From Blastochloris tepida (lineage in GTDB: Bacteria > Pseudomonadota > Alphaproteobacteria > Rhizobiales > Xanthobacteraceae): a stretch of 64,000 bases of DNA. Location of the stretch: positions 2,468,001-2,532,000 of the forward strand of contig NZ_AP018907.1 of NCBI RefSeq assembly GCF_003966715.1, given 5' to 3'. Positions within the stretch are counted from its first letter, which is position 1. Each line of letters begins with the position of its first letter. Under the pieces are notes generated by a model that saw nothing but the letters and a program-made list of their open reading frames with translations, did no database searches and was not told where the DNA came from. A program made the translations under genes and the position numbers. This document shows, in pieces, positions 1-8,481 of this stretch.

Positions 1-882
1 CACCAGCACCTCGGCGCCGGGCAGTTCGCTGCCCAGCGCCCGCTGCAGCGTCTCCGGCGTCCAGTCGATGTGGACGCCGTCGATGGTGCGGCGCACGAGA
101 TCGTACTGGTCGAGCGCCTCGCGCAACTCCGCCGGCAGGGCGGCCTCGGTATGGGGCGCATCGACCCGGCCGGCCCTGAGATCCTCCAGCGTGGCGCGTA
201 GCGCCGTGCGCCAGTTGCGCACCAGCACCAGCATCGCCAGCCCCACCGCTCCGCTGACCAGCAGCGCCGCGATCACGGTCGCGGCCAGAATGTAGATTCG
301 CGCCTTGTCGGAGCGCGCCTTGGCGTAGGTCAGGTCATGGACGATGACGACATGGCCCAGCGCGCCCTCGGCGAGCGGAAACGCCGAGACCAGCAGATCC
401 TGGCTGTCGAGCCGGATCGGCATCGTGGTCTCGGCCTTGCCGCGCCGAATCGAGGCGCACAGCAGGCGCGACGGCATGGTCGAGGTCGGCGCCCGCATGC
501 GGCCGTCCGGCTCGCAGATGCCGACCGCCTGCAGCCGCTCGTCGGTGATCAGGCGCGCAAACAGCGCCTGAAGCTCGGCGGCGGCCTCGGGCGAGGGATC
601 GCGCGCCAGCTCCTCGATCTGGTCCTTGGCCGACAGCAGCACGATGCGGGCCCGCAACTGCACGTCGCCGCGGCTCCAGGTCTCGACCGCGACGCCGACC
701 AGCGACGAGACGGTGAAGAGCACGCCCGCCCCGGCGATGGTGCCGAGCGCGATGAACACCGCCGGCCGCGGCACCCGCGCCAGCACCCGGTCGCGGAGGA
801 ATGACAGCGCACGCCACAGGGATGTCAGCGCCAGTTGAACACTGCTTTTCGAGGCATTCCAAACGTTGTTCGAAATCGTCAT
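1..882 (-). CDS. Membrane-anchored trehalose-6-phosphate synthase-like protein, N-terminal part (runs off the window)
   Basis: 294 residues are visible, starting at ATG 882 and open at the window edge. Two hydrophobic helices (about residues 41-65 and 196-221) bracket a roughly 130-residue segment predicted to face the periplasm, followed by a charged linker. The last residues (DWTPETLQRALGSELPGAEV) match the segment that, in rhizobial OtsA-like proteins with an N-terminal membrane module, leads directly into the glycosyltransferase domain (VSNREPY-type motif). The catalytic domain lies outside the window, so the enzyme assignment rests on this junction and is inference. If correct, it would make trehalose-6-phosphate from UDP-glucose and glucose-6-phosphate at the membrane. 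The alternative is a sensor protein of another kind. Confidence 0.6.
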   Translation of the reverse strand, partial: MTISNNVWNASKSSVQLALTSLWRALSFLRDRVLARVPRPAVFIALGTIAGAGVLFTVSSLVGVAVETWSRGDVQLRARIVLLSAKDQIEELARDPSPEAAAELQALFARLITDERLQAVGICEPDGRMRAPTSTMPSRLLCASIRRGKAETTMPIRLDSQDLLVSAFPLAEGALGHVVIVHDLTYAKARSDKARIYILAATVIAALLVSGAVGLAMLVLVRNWRTALRATLEDLRAGRVDAPHTEAALPAELREALDQYDLVRRTIDGVHIDWTPETLQRALGSELPGAEVLV

Positions 883-1108
883 CGACCGGCCCCCCTGGTC
901 CTGCTCCGGCCCCGGAGCATTTTCGGATCAGGCATGCCGCCGGTCATCTGCCCTCGACACGGGAGGACGATGACGCCGCGGCTGGCCTCGCGAGAGCCGA
1001 CTGTCGATCGAGCCCCGGCTTCATGGAGCAATGTCGCCTTCTCCCGGTCACCTTCCTGATCACGTCGGGTCGTCTTATGTCGGGATTGTGGCAGAACGCC
1101 GGGCCGGT

Positions 1109-1837
1109 TCAGCCCAGGCTATGCCCCCGGACGCGAAGCGCCGCCAACAGCGCGGCGGTGCGCGGCGCCCGCCCCCCCGGCAGGGCATGCGCAACCTCCG
1201 GTGGACGGCCGGCAAGCTCGGCCGCGAGCAGCGCCAGCGACGGCGGATCATCAACGTCGTACCAGCCCGGCAGTTCGGTCAGGTCGAGCCCCGCCGCCTG
1301 CGCCCGCTGCCGGGTCAGCGCCGCCACCTGGCCCGTGCTCCAGGGCATGCCGGAAAACAGCGCCGGGTGCGGCCGGTCGAGCGCCAGCACGCCGTAGCCG
1401 CCATCGCGCATCGGCGCCATGGCGATTCGGCCGGGGACATCGAGGGTGCGCACCGCCTGCTCGATGATGGCGTCCGGCAGCGTCGGCGCATCGGTGCCGA
1501 GCAGCACCACGCCGCGGTGGCCATGGGCGCACAGCGCCGCCACCACGCCGGCCATGCGGGCGCCGAGATCGCCTTCCCCCTGCGGGATCAGGGGCAGCGG
1601 CAGCGGGAGAGCGGCGGCCATCGCCGCAGCCTCGCCGGCCGGCGCATGGGCGACATACGCCACCGCGCCGAGGCGGTGGGCCAGATCCGCCAGCCGGCCG
1701 GCGACATCGGCCAGGAACGCCGCCGCGAGCGCCGCCGCATCGGCCGGCGTCAGCGGCGGGCAGAGCCGGGTCTTCACCCGCCCCGGCGCCGGCACCTTGG
1801 CCATGATGGCGATGGCGACCGGGCCGGAGGCCGGCAC
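1109..1837 (-). CDS. DUF2064 / TIGR04282-type GT-A fold glycosyltransferase-like protein
   Basis: 242 residues from a GTG start. The N-terminus carries the nucleotide-sugar pyrophosphorylase-like signature MAKVPAPGRVKTRL, followed by LLGTDAPTLP and DGGYGVLAL, which are characteristic of the DUF2064 family sometimes labelled arsenosugar-biosynthesis glycosyltransferase. The sugar donor and acceptor cannot be told from sequence. The GTG lies one base after the TGA of the upstream flavin reductase, so the two are almost certainly translationally coupled. An in-frame ATG at 1804 would remove the first 11 residues, part of the first beta strand, so the GTG is preferred. Confidence 0.75.
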   Translation of the reverse strand: MPASGPVAIAIMAKVPAPGRVKTRLCPPLTPADAAALAAAFLADVAGRLADLAHRLGAVAYVAHAPAGEAAAMAAALPLPLPLIPQGEGDLGARMAGVVAALCAHGHRGVVLLGTDAPTLPDAIIEQAVRTLDVPGRIAMAPMRDGGYGVLALDRPHPALFSGMPWSTGQVAALTRQRAQAAGLDLTELPGWYDVDDPPSLALLAAELAGRPPEVAHALPGGRAPRTAALLAALRVRGHSLG

Positions 1838-1838
1838 G

Positions 1839-3068
1839 TCAGCCCCGGGCCGGGTCGGCCGCGGCCTGCTTGAGGTCGAACGACGGGTCGGCGATCTCGG
1901 CGGCGCTGAGGCGCGTGCCGGCGGTGACCAGCCGGCGGCCGATCATGTGGTCGGCCGGCTTGTTGAGGGTGTCGACGGCGATCACCCGGCCGCCCCGGAG
2001 CAGGAACACCGAGAAGGCGAGGCTGTCGGGATCGCCGCGCACCACCGCCTCCTCGACATCGAAGGCGAGACCCGTCGTCTGCAGCTTCATGTCGAACTGG
2101 TCGCTCCAGAACCACGGCACGGCGTCATAGGGCTTGGGCTTGCCGAGGATGGTCGCTGCCACCGCCTTGCCCTGGTCGATGGCGTTCTGCACCGATTCGA
2201 CCAGCACCGGCTTCGGCGCAAAGCGGGTGGGGAAGCGCGCCACGTCGCCGATGGCGAACACATCGGGCGCCGAGGTGCGCAGAAGCTCGTCGACGACGAT
2301 GCCGTTGTCGGTGGCGATGCCCGCCGCCTGGGCGATGCCGGCCGCCGGCACCACGCCGATGCCCACCACCACCAGATCGGCCGGCAACTTGGTACCGTCC
2401 GACAGCACGACGGCCGAGACCGCCCCCTCGCCCTCGATGCGGGACACGCCGGCACCGGTCCTGATCTCGACGCCCTTCTCGCCGTGGCGGCGCACGATGG
2501 CCGACGCCATCACCGGCGCGGTGGAGCGCGCCAGCACCCGCGGCAGCGCCTCGACCACCACCGCCTTCGAGCCGAGCTTGGTGGCAGAGGCCGCCACCTC
2601 CAGCCCGATGAAGCCGCCGCCGATCACCACCACCTGCCGCGGCCGGGCCAGCGCCTCCTTGAGCTTCAGCGCATCGTCGAGCCCGCGCAGGTAGAGCACG
2701 CCCTCCAGCTCGGCGCCCGGCACCGGCAGCTTGCGCACATCGGCGCCGGTGGCGATGATCAGGTGGTCGTAGGGGATGGTGTCGGGGCCAGCGGTGACCG
2801 TTTTGGCGCCGGGGTCGATGGCCTCGACCCGGCGGCCGGTGACGAGGTCGAGCCGGTTGTCGGCGAAGAAGGCAGGGGCGCGCAGCGGCACGGTGTCGAC
2901 GCCGGCCTCGCCCGACAGGACCGCCTTCGACAGCGGCGGCCGCTGATAGGGCGAATAGGGCTCGGCGCCGATGATGCGGATGGCCTCGCCATAGCCGCCC
3001 TGGCGCAGGCTGGTGGCAAGCTGCAACCCCGCCTGCCCGCCGCCGACGATGACCACTCCCGCGCCCAT
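1839..3068 (-). CDS. FAD-dependent ferredoxin/putidaredoxin-type reductase
   Basis: 409 residues. An FAD-binding GGGQAG motif lies at residues 9-14, an NAD(P)-binding GGGFIGLE motif near 150, and the second FAD motif (FAIGDVA) near 270. The C-terminal roughly 80 residues fit the reductase C-terminal domain of BphA4/putidaredoxin reductases. It should transfer electrons from NAD(P)H to a small iron-sulphur protein, but no ferredoxin gene lies nearby, so its partner is unknown. The ATG at 3068 is preceded by a strong GAGGGGAG ribosome-binding site; longer in-frame extensions upstream have no family support. It is the first gene of a two-gene unit with the DUF2064 gene and is divergent from metZ. 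Confidence 0.85.
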   Translation of the reverse strand: MGAGVVIVGGGQAGLQLATSLRQGGYGEAIRIIGAEPYSPYQRPPLSKAVLSGEAGVDTVPLRAPAFFADNRLDLVTGRRVEAIDPGAKTVTAGPDTIPYDHLIIATGADVRKLPVPGAELEGVLYLRGLDDALKLKEALARPRQVVVIGGGFIGLEVAASATKLGSKAVVVEALPRVLARSTAPVMASAIVRRHGEKGVEIRTGAGVSRIEGEGAVSAVVLSDGTKLPADLVVVGIGVVPAAGIAQAAGIATDNGIVVDELLRTSAPDVFAIGDVARFPTRFAPKPVLVESVQNAIDQGKAVAATILGKPKPYDAVPWFWSDQFDMKLQTTGLAFDVEEAVVRGDPDSLAFSVFLLRGGRVIAVDTLNKPADHMIGRRLVTAGTRLSAAEIADPSFDLKQAAADPARG

Positions 3069-3252
3069 GGCTGAACTCCCCTCACCGGTTTGATGTTGCC
3101 CGACGATTAGCGCGCCGCGGCGCGGGGGGGAAGCGGCAGGCGTGCGCAGGCCGCCGCCAATGCCGGTCATACCGCCTGCCTCCTGCTCCGGTCTTGCATC
3201 GGCGTGCCAACGGGTGCAGTTGGACATTTCCCCTTTCAAGCGCCCGTGACCG

Positions 3253-4443
3253 ATGCCCACGACCCCCTTCGACGATCTCCACCCCGAGACCCGGCTGGTG
3301 CATGGCGCCATCCAGCGTTCGCAGTTCGGCGAGACCTCGGAGACGCTGTTCCTGACCCAGGGCTTCGTCTACGACCGCGCCGAGACCGCCGAGGCGCGGT
3401 TCAAGAACGAGGATCCGGGCTACCAATACACCCGCTACGCCAACCCGACCGTGGCGATGTTCGAGGACCGGCTCGCCGAATTCGAGGGCGCGGAGATGTG
3501 CTGCGCCACCGCCACCGGCATGGCGGCGGTGCACGGCGCCATGGTCGGCCTCCTCAAAGCCGGCGATCATGTGGTGGCGCCGCGGCTGATGTTCGGCGCC
3601 TGCCGCTGGATCATCGAGGATTTTCTCCCCCGCTTCGGCGTCGCCTCGACCCTTGTCGACGGCACCGACCTCGATGCGTGGCGCGCCGCGATGCGGCCGA
3701 ACACCAAAGCGTGCTTCCTGGAAAGCCCGGCCAATCCGACGCTGGTGGTGATGGACATCGCGGCCATCGCCGAGATCGCGCACGCCGCCGGGGCGCTCGT
3801 CGTGGTCGACAATGTGTTCGCCACGCCGGTCTTCCAGAAGCCGCTCAAGCTCGGCGCCGACGTGGTGGTCTATTCCGCCACCAAGCATATCGACGGCCAG
3901 GGCCGCTGCCTGGGCGGGGCGATCCTGGGCGGCCGCAAGCTGCTCGAAGAGAAGATTCAACCCTTTTTGCGCATGAGCGGGCCGACGCTGTCGCCGTTCA
4001 ATGCCTGGGTGCTGCTGAAGAGCCTGGAGACGCTGGTGCTGCGCGTCGAGCGCCAAGCCGCCACTGCCGCCAAGGTCGCCGACGCGCTGGCGGCCTTGCC
4101 GGGCGTGACGCGGGTGTTCTTTCCCGGCCGCGCCGACCACCCGCAGGCCGAACTGATCGCCCGGCAGATGCTGGGGCCCTCGACCATGGTGGCGTTCGAG
4201 GTCGCGGGCGGCAAGGCCGGCGCGTTCGCCTTCCTCAATGCGCTGAAGGTGGTGCGCATCTCCAACAATCTCGGGGATGCCAAGAGCCTGATCACCCACC
4301 CGGCCTCCACGACCCATTCGCGCCTCAAGCCGGAGGAGCGCGCGGCGCTCGGCATCACCGACGGCATGCTGCGGCTGTCGGTGGGGCTGGAGCACGCCGA
4401 CGACCTGATCGCCGATGTGACGCAGGCGGCGGGGGTGGTGTGA
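3253..4443 (+). CDS. metZ: O-succinylhomoserine sulfhydrylase
   Basis: 396 residues, the usual length of the Cys/Met-metabolism PLP enzyme family. The PLP lysine is in the SATKHIDGQGR motif (K211), and the N-terminal YQYTRYANPT segment supplies the cofactor-phosphate and active-site contacts from the neighbouring subunit. The overall sequence resembles MetZ, which forms homocysteine from O-succinylhomoserine and sulphide in methionine synthesis, more than cystathionine gamma-synthase. The gene is transcribed away from the flavin reductase across a 184-bp gap. I looked there for a SAM-II-like riboswitch and found none. Confidence 0.88.
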   Translation: MPTTPFDDLHPETRLVHGAIQRSQFGETSETLFLTQGFVYDRAETAEARFKNEDPGYQYTRYANPTVAMFEDRLAEFEGAEMCCATATGMAAVHGAMVGLLKAGDHVVAPRLMFGACRWIIEDFLPRFGVASTLVDGTDLDAWRAAMRPNTKACFLESPANPTLVVMDIAAIAEIAHAAGALVVVDNVFATPVFQKPLKLGADVVVYSATKHIDGQGRCLGGAILGGRKLLEEKIQPFLRMSGPTLSPFNAWVLLKSLETLVLRVERQAATAAKVADALAALPGVTRVFFPGRADHPQAELIARQMLGPSTMVAFEVAGGKAGAFAFLNALKVVRISNNLGDAKSLITHPASTTHSRLKPEERAALGITDGMLRLSVGLEHADDLIADVTQAAGVV

Positions 4444-4450
4444 GCGCCGC

Positions 4451-4496
4451 GGTCATCCCCGGCGAGCACCGCGAAGCGGTGCGAGGGAAGGGGATC
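4451..4496. repeat. Palindromic repeat, family 1, copy A
   Basis: Hairpin-forming element just after metZ. The outer boxes are GTCATCCCCGGCGAG and CGAGGGAAGGGGATCC, with a central stem GCACCGC/GCGGTGC around GAA. Four related copies occur at 4535-4575, 20805-20852, 61203-61244 and 61334-61379; the stem sequence varies by compensatory changes while the outer boxes are conserved. Confidence 0.75.
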
Positions 4497-4534
4497 CACA
4501 AAGCAGACCGGCAGCTTCGAGTGCGCAGTTGATA

Positions 4535-4575
4535 GGCCCCCTTCCCGACCGCCTGACGGCGGTCGCCGGGGGCGA
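4535..4575. repeat. Palindromic repeat, family 1, copy B
   Basis: Inverted relative to copy A and 38 bp from it. It reads GGCCCCCTTCCCG, a stem GACCGCC/GGCGGTC, then GCCGGGGGCGAC. The A-B pair could fold into a larger cruciform between the convergent metZ and tex genes and may serve as a bidirectional terminator (inference). Confidence 0.65.
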
Positions 4576-4586
4576 CAGCGAGCGGC

Positions 4587-6929
4587 TCACCGCCCCCGTT
4601 TGCCCGCATCGCGCTGCGCCGCTGCGCGGGCCAGCGCCTCGGCCAGCGCACCGCCGCCCGAGGATTCCTGCCGCTGCTCGCGGCGCGGCGGCTTCGGACC
4701 CGATGACGCGGACGGACGGCTGCCGGCGGGCGAACTCGCGGCATCGGGCAGCGGATCGTCGAGCCGCATGGTGAGCGCGATGCGCTTCCTCGCCAGATCG
4801 CAGGAGAGCACCTTCACCTTCACCACGTCGCCGGGCTTCACGATGGTCGACGGATCCTTCACGAAGGTCTTCGACATCGCCGACACATGCACCAGCCCGT
4901 CCTGGTGGACGCCGATATCGACGAAGGCGCCGAACGCCGCGACGTTGGTCACGCTGCCTTCCAGGATCATGCCGGGCTTCAGGTCCGACAGCTTCTCGAC
5001 GCCCTCCTGGAAGGTGGCGGTCTTGAACGACGGGCGCGGGTCGCGGCCGGGCTTCTCAAGCTCGCGCAGAATGTCCGACACCGTGGGCACGCCGAAGCGC
5101 TCATCAGCGAAGGCGTGCGGCTTCAGCCCGCGCAGCGTGATCTCGTCGCCGATCAGCGCCTTCGCGGTCTTGCCGGTGGCCTTGAGGATCTTGCGCACCA
5201 CGTCATAGGCTTCCGGATGCACGCCCGAGGCATCGAGCGGATCCTCGCCGTCGCGGATTCGCAGGAAGCCGGCGCACTGCTCGAACGCCTTGGGGCCGAG
5301 CCGCGGCACGTCGCGCAGCTTCGCCCGCGAGGTGAAGGCACCGTTGGTGTCGCGGTGGACGACGATGTTGCGGGCGAGCGATTCCGACAGCCCCGACACG
5401 CGCGCCAGAAGCGGCACCGACGCGGTGTTGAGATCGACGCCGACGCCGTTCACGCAGTCCTCCACCACCGCATCGAGCGAGCGCGCAAGCTGGTGCTCGT
5501 CGACATCGTGCTGGTACTGGCCGACGCCGATCGATTTGGGATCGATCTTGACGAGTTCCGCCAGCGGATCCTGCAGGCGCCGGGCGATCGACACCGCGCC
5601 GCGCAGCGTCACGTCGAGCTCCGGCAGTTCCTGCGAGGCATAGGCCGAGGCCGAATAGACCGAGGCGCCGGCCTCCGACACCACCGCCTTGATCAGCTTG
5701 AGGTCGGGCTTGTCCTTGATCAGATCGGCGGCGAGCTTCTCGGTCTCGCGCGAGGCGGTGCCGTTGCCGATCGCCACCAGCTCCACCTTGTGCTTCTTCA
5801 CCAGGGCGGCGAGCACGGCGAGCGATTCATCCCAGCGGCGCTGCGGCTCGTGGGGATAGATGGTGGCGGTGTCGACCACCTTGCCGGTGGCATCGACCAC
5901 CGCGACCTTGACGCCGGTGCGATACCCCGGATCGAGCCCCAGCGTCGGCCGCGGCCCGGCCGGCGCGGCGAGCAGCAGCGCGCGCAGGTTGGCGGCGAAC
6001 ACGCGCACGGCTTCGGCTTCCGCCATCTCGCGCAGGCGCAGCCGCAGATCGACCGCCAATTGGTGCTGAAGCCGCGTGCGCCAGGCGAAGCGCACGGTGT
6101 CGGCCAGCCAGCGGTCGCCGGGGCGGCCGCGGTCCGAGATATCGAAGCGGGCGGCGATGCGCCGCTCATATTCGCTCGGCCCCTTGACGTCGGCTTCGGC
6201 CGGCGGCTCCGGGACAATGGAGACATCAAGGATCTCCTCCTTCTCGCCGCGCAGCATTGCCAGCACGCGGTGCGCCGGCAGCTTGGGCAGCGGGTCGGCG
6301 ACGTCGAAATAGTCGGAATACTTGACGCCCTCGGTGGCCTTGCCGTCGCGCACCTTCGAGACGAAGCGGCCGCGCGCCCACATCTCCTCGCGCAAGGATC
6401 CCACCAGATCGGCGGTCTCGCTGAAGCGCTCGACCAGGATGGCGCGGGCGCCTTCCAGGGCTGCCGCGGCGTCTGCCACCTTCTTCTCGGCATCGACGAA
6501 GGGCGCAGCCTGGGCGGCAGGATCCTTCTCCGGATGGGCGAGCAGGAGATCGGCCAGCGGCTCCAGCCCCGCCTCGCGGGCGATCTGCGCCTTGGTGCGG
6601 CGCTTGGGCCGGTACGGCAGATAGAGATCCTCCAGCGCCGCCTTGGTGTCGGCGGCCTGGATCGCCGCTTCCAGCTCCGGCGTCAGCTTGTCCTGGGAGC
6701 GGATCTCGGTCAGCACCGCCTCGCGCCGCGCGTCGAGTTCGCGCAGGTACGTCAGCCGCTCCTCCAGCGTGCGCAACTGCGCATCGTCGAGACCGCCGGT
6801 GACTTCCTTGCGGTAGCGGGCGATGAACGGCACGGTCGAGCCGCCGTCCAGCAGCGTCACCGCCGCCTCGACCTGCTGGGACCGGACGGCGAGTTCGGCG
6901 GCGATACGGGCGGTGATGGTCGCGGGCAT
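4587..6929 (-). CDS. tex: Tex family RNA-binding transcription accessory protein
   Basis: 780 residues, typical for Tex. The visible order is an N-terminal helix-turn-helix region, a YqgF/RNase H-like domain around residues 330-460 ([16 protein letters not shown]), helix-hairpin-helix repeats around 490-560 ([20 protein letters not shown]), and a C-terminal S1 RNA-binding domain near 645-715 ([16 protein letters not shown]). The tail is Ser/Gly/Lys-rich. Tex is a conserved cytoplasmic factor that binds nucleic acid and associates with transcription; its exact role is unsettled. It is convergent with metZ and apparently monocistronic. Confidence 0.93.
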   Translation of the reverse strand: MPATITARIAAELAVRSQQVEAAVTLLDGGSTVPFIARYRKEVTGGLDDAQLRTLEERLTYLRELDARREAVLTEIRSQDKLTPELEAAIQAADTKAALEDLYLPYRPKRRTKAQIAREAGLEPLADLLLAHPEKDPAAQAAPFVDAEKKVADAAAALEGARAILVERFSETADLVGSLREEMWARGRFVSKVRDGKATEGVKYSDYFDVADPLPKLPAHRVLAMLRGEKEEILDVSIVPEPPAEADVKGPSEYERRIAARFDISDRGRPGDRWLADTVRFAWRTRLQHQLAVDLRLRLREMAEAEAVRVFAANLRALLLAAPAGPRPTLGLDPGYRTGVKVAVVDATGKVVDTATIYPHEPQRRWDESLAVLAALVKKHKVELVAIGNGTASRETEKLAADLIKDKPDLKLIKAVVSEAGASVYSASAYASQELPELDVTLRGAVSIARRLQDPLAELVKIDPKSIGVGQYQHDVDEHQLARSLDAVVEDCVNGVGVDLNTASVPLLARVSGLSESLARNIVVHRDTNGAFTSRAKLRDVPRLGPKAFEQCAGFLRIRDGEDPLDASGVHPEAYDVVRKILKATGKTAKALIGDEITLRGLKPHAFADERFGVPTVSDILRELEKPGRDPRPSFKTATFQEGVEKLSDLKPGMILEGSVTNVAAFGAFVDIGVHQDGLVHVSAMSKTFVKDPSTIVKPGDVVKVKVLSCDLARKRIALTMRLDDPLPDAASSPAGSRPSASSGPKPPRREQRQESSGGGALAEALARAAAQRDAGKRGR

Positions 6930-6949
6930 GGCGGCGGTGTCCTTCAGCT

Positions 6950-7014
6950 TTGTGGATGAAACCCGGTGCCCGCTACCTGCACGGCACGCGGCGCCGGAAA
7001 AACTTCATCCACAA
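6950..7014. repeat. 11-bp perfect inverted repeat upstream of tex
   Basis: TTGTGGATGAA at 6950-6960 is repeated in inverted orientation as TTCATCCACAA at 7004-7014, separated by 43 bp. It lies just upstream of the tex start codon at 6929. Each arm contains TCATCCACA, one base from the DnaA box TTATCCACA. The function is unknown; it could be an operator. Confidence 0.4.
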
Positions 7015-7215
7015 TCTCAATATCTTGTGAGCCGACTTGGCCTGACATCCGCGAGGGGCAAATGCCAGGGTCGGGCCACGGGGGTCGGCCTGAGTAGTCG
7101 ATTCGTGTAGAGGAAGAGAGCCGGCCGGTGAACCCCGTCCACAGCGACTGCCTGCCTCGCGCAGCGGACCGTGGCGGGTCATTATGGCGGTTCTGTTTCT
7201 GTCGGAGTGTCGGTC

Positions 7216-8460
7216 GTGCGTGTCGATGTCGTGGTGCTGGGGGCGGGAATCGTCGGGTCGTCGGCTGCGGCCCATCTGGCGCGGCGCGGCGTCAGGACCG
7301 CGCTGGTGGACCGCCGCGCGCCGGGCAAGGAGACCTCGTTCGGCAATGCCGGGCTGATCGAGCCCTCCGGCGTGGTGCCGATGGCGTTTCCGCGCGATCT
7401 CGCGACGCTGGCCAAGGCGGCGCTGGGCCTGTTGCCGCAAGCCAACTACCACCTCAGCGCCCTGCCCTCGCTGCTGCCGTTCCTGTGGCGCTACCGCCAG
7501 CAGTCCACCCGCGCCAACCGCCTGCGCTCAAGCGTGGCGCTCCATCCGCTGCTGTCGCGGGCAGTGGCCGCCCATCGCGAGCTGCTGACGGCGGCCGGCG
7601 CCGCCCACCTGCTGCACCCCACCGGCTTCTACCGGCTGTTCCGCGCGGCGGAGAGCTTCGAGAGCTATCTGGCGTTCGAGTTGGCGGTGGAGGCCGGCTA
7701 CGGCTCGCCCTACGAGATCCTGTCGCCGGCCGAGGTGGCGGCGCGCGACCCGGCGATCCGCCCGGTATTCCACAAGGCGGTGTGGTGGAAGGATGCGGTG
7801 GCGGTGCGCTCGCCGGGCGAGGCGGTCACCGCGATCGCCGGGCTGGTGCCGCGCCATGACGGCCTGCTGCTCAAGGGCGATGCCCGCTCGCTCCGCCGCG
7901 ACGGCTCAGGCTTCCGCGTCGACACCGACAGCGGCCCGCTCACCGCCGACACCGTGGTGGTGGCGCTCGGGCCGTGGTCGACCGACGTCACCGAGCAGTT
8001 CGGGCTCAAGCTGCCGTTCGCGGTCAAGCGCGGCTACCATATGCATTTCGAGCCGGGCAGCGACGCGAAGTTCGACACGCCATTCGTGGATATGGAGGGC
8101 GGCTATTTCCTGGCGCCGATGCCGCGCGGCATCCGGCTCACCACCGGCGTCGAATTCGCGCTGCGCGACGCGCCGCCGACGCCGGTGCAGATCGAGCGCA
8201 CCCGGCCGATGGCCAACGAGCTGGTGCCGCTCGGCGCGCCGCTCGATCCCGAACCGTGGATGGGGCGGCGGCCGTGCCTGCCCGATTCGGTGCCGGTGAT
8301 CGGCCGGCTGAAGGGGGCCGAGAGCGTGGTGCTGGCCTTCGGCCACCAGCATCTCGGCCTGACGCTCGGGCCGATCACCGGACAACTGGTCGCCGACATC
8401 GTCACCGGCGCCGAGCCGGTGGTCGATCCCGCCCCCTATCGGCCCGAGCGGTTCGCGTGA
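7216..8460 (+). CDS. FAD-dependent oxidoreductase, D-amino-acid dehydrogenase (DadA)-like
   Basis: 414 residues from GTG 7216, which follows a GGAG box and begins directly with the Rossmann beta strand (VDVVVLGAGIVGSSAAAHLA). An in-frame GTG at 7171 would add 15 residues with no family support. The middle and C-terminal parts carry the DAO-superfamily features of DadA (GPWSTDVTEQFGLKLPFAVKRGYHMHF; GRRPCLPDSVPVIGRL; FGHQHLGLTLGP). It probably oxidises D-amino acids or related amines and passes electrons to the respiratory chain. No racemase gene is adjacent, so the substrate is not fixed by context. Confidence 0.82.
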   Translation: MRVDVVVLGAGIVGSSAAAHLARRGVRTALVDRRAPGKETSFGNAGLIEPSGVVPMAFPRDLATLAKAALGLLPQANYHLSALPSLLPFLWRYRQQSTRANRLRSSVALHPLLSRAVAAHRELLTAAGAAHLLHPTGFYRLFRAAESFESYLAFELAVEAGYGSPYEILSPAEVAARDPAIRPVFHKAVWWKDAVAVRSPGEAVTAIAGLVPRHDGLLLKGDARSLRRDGSGFRVDTDSGPLTADTVVVALGPWSTDVTEQFGLKLPFAVKRGYHMHFEPGSDAKFDTPFVDMEGGYFLAPMPRGIRLTTGVEFALRDAPPTPVQIERTRPMANELVPLGAPLDPEPWMGRRPCLPDSVPVIGRLKGAESVVLAFGHQHLGLTLGPITGQLVADIVTGAEPVVDPAPYRPERFA

Positions 8461-8481
8461 GGCGACGCGCCGACCCGCCCA

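Noticed and set aside
3069..3252. SAM-type riboswitch upstream of metZ
   Set aside because: The SAM-II core pattern and pseudoknot sequence were not found; the region is only GC-rich with an unrelated stem.
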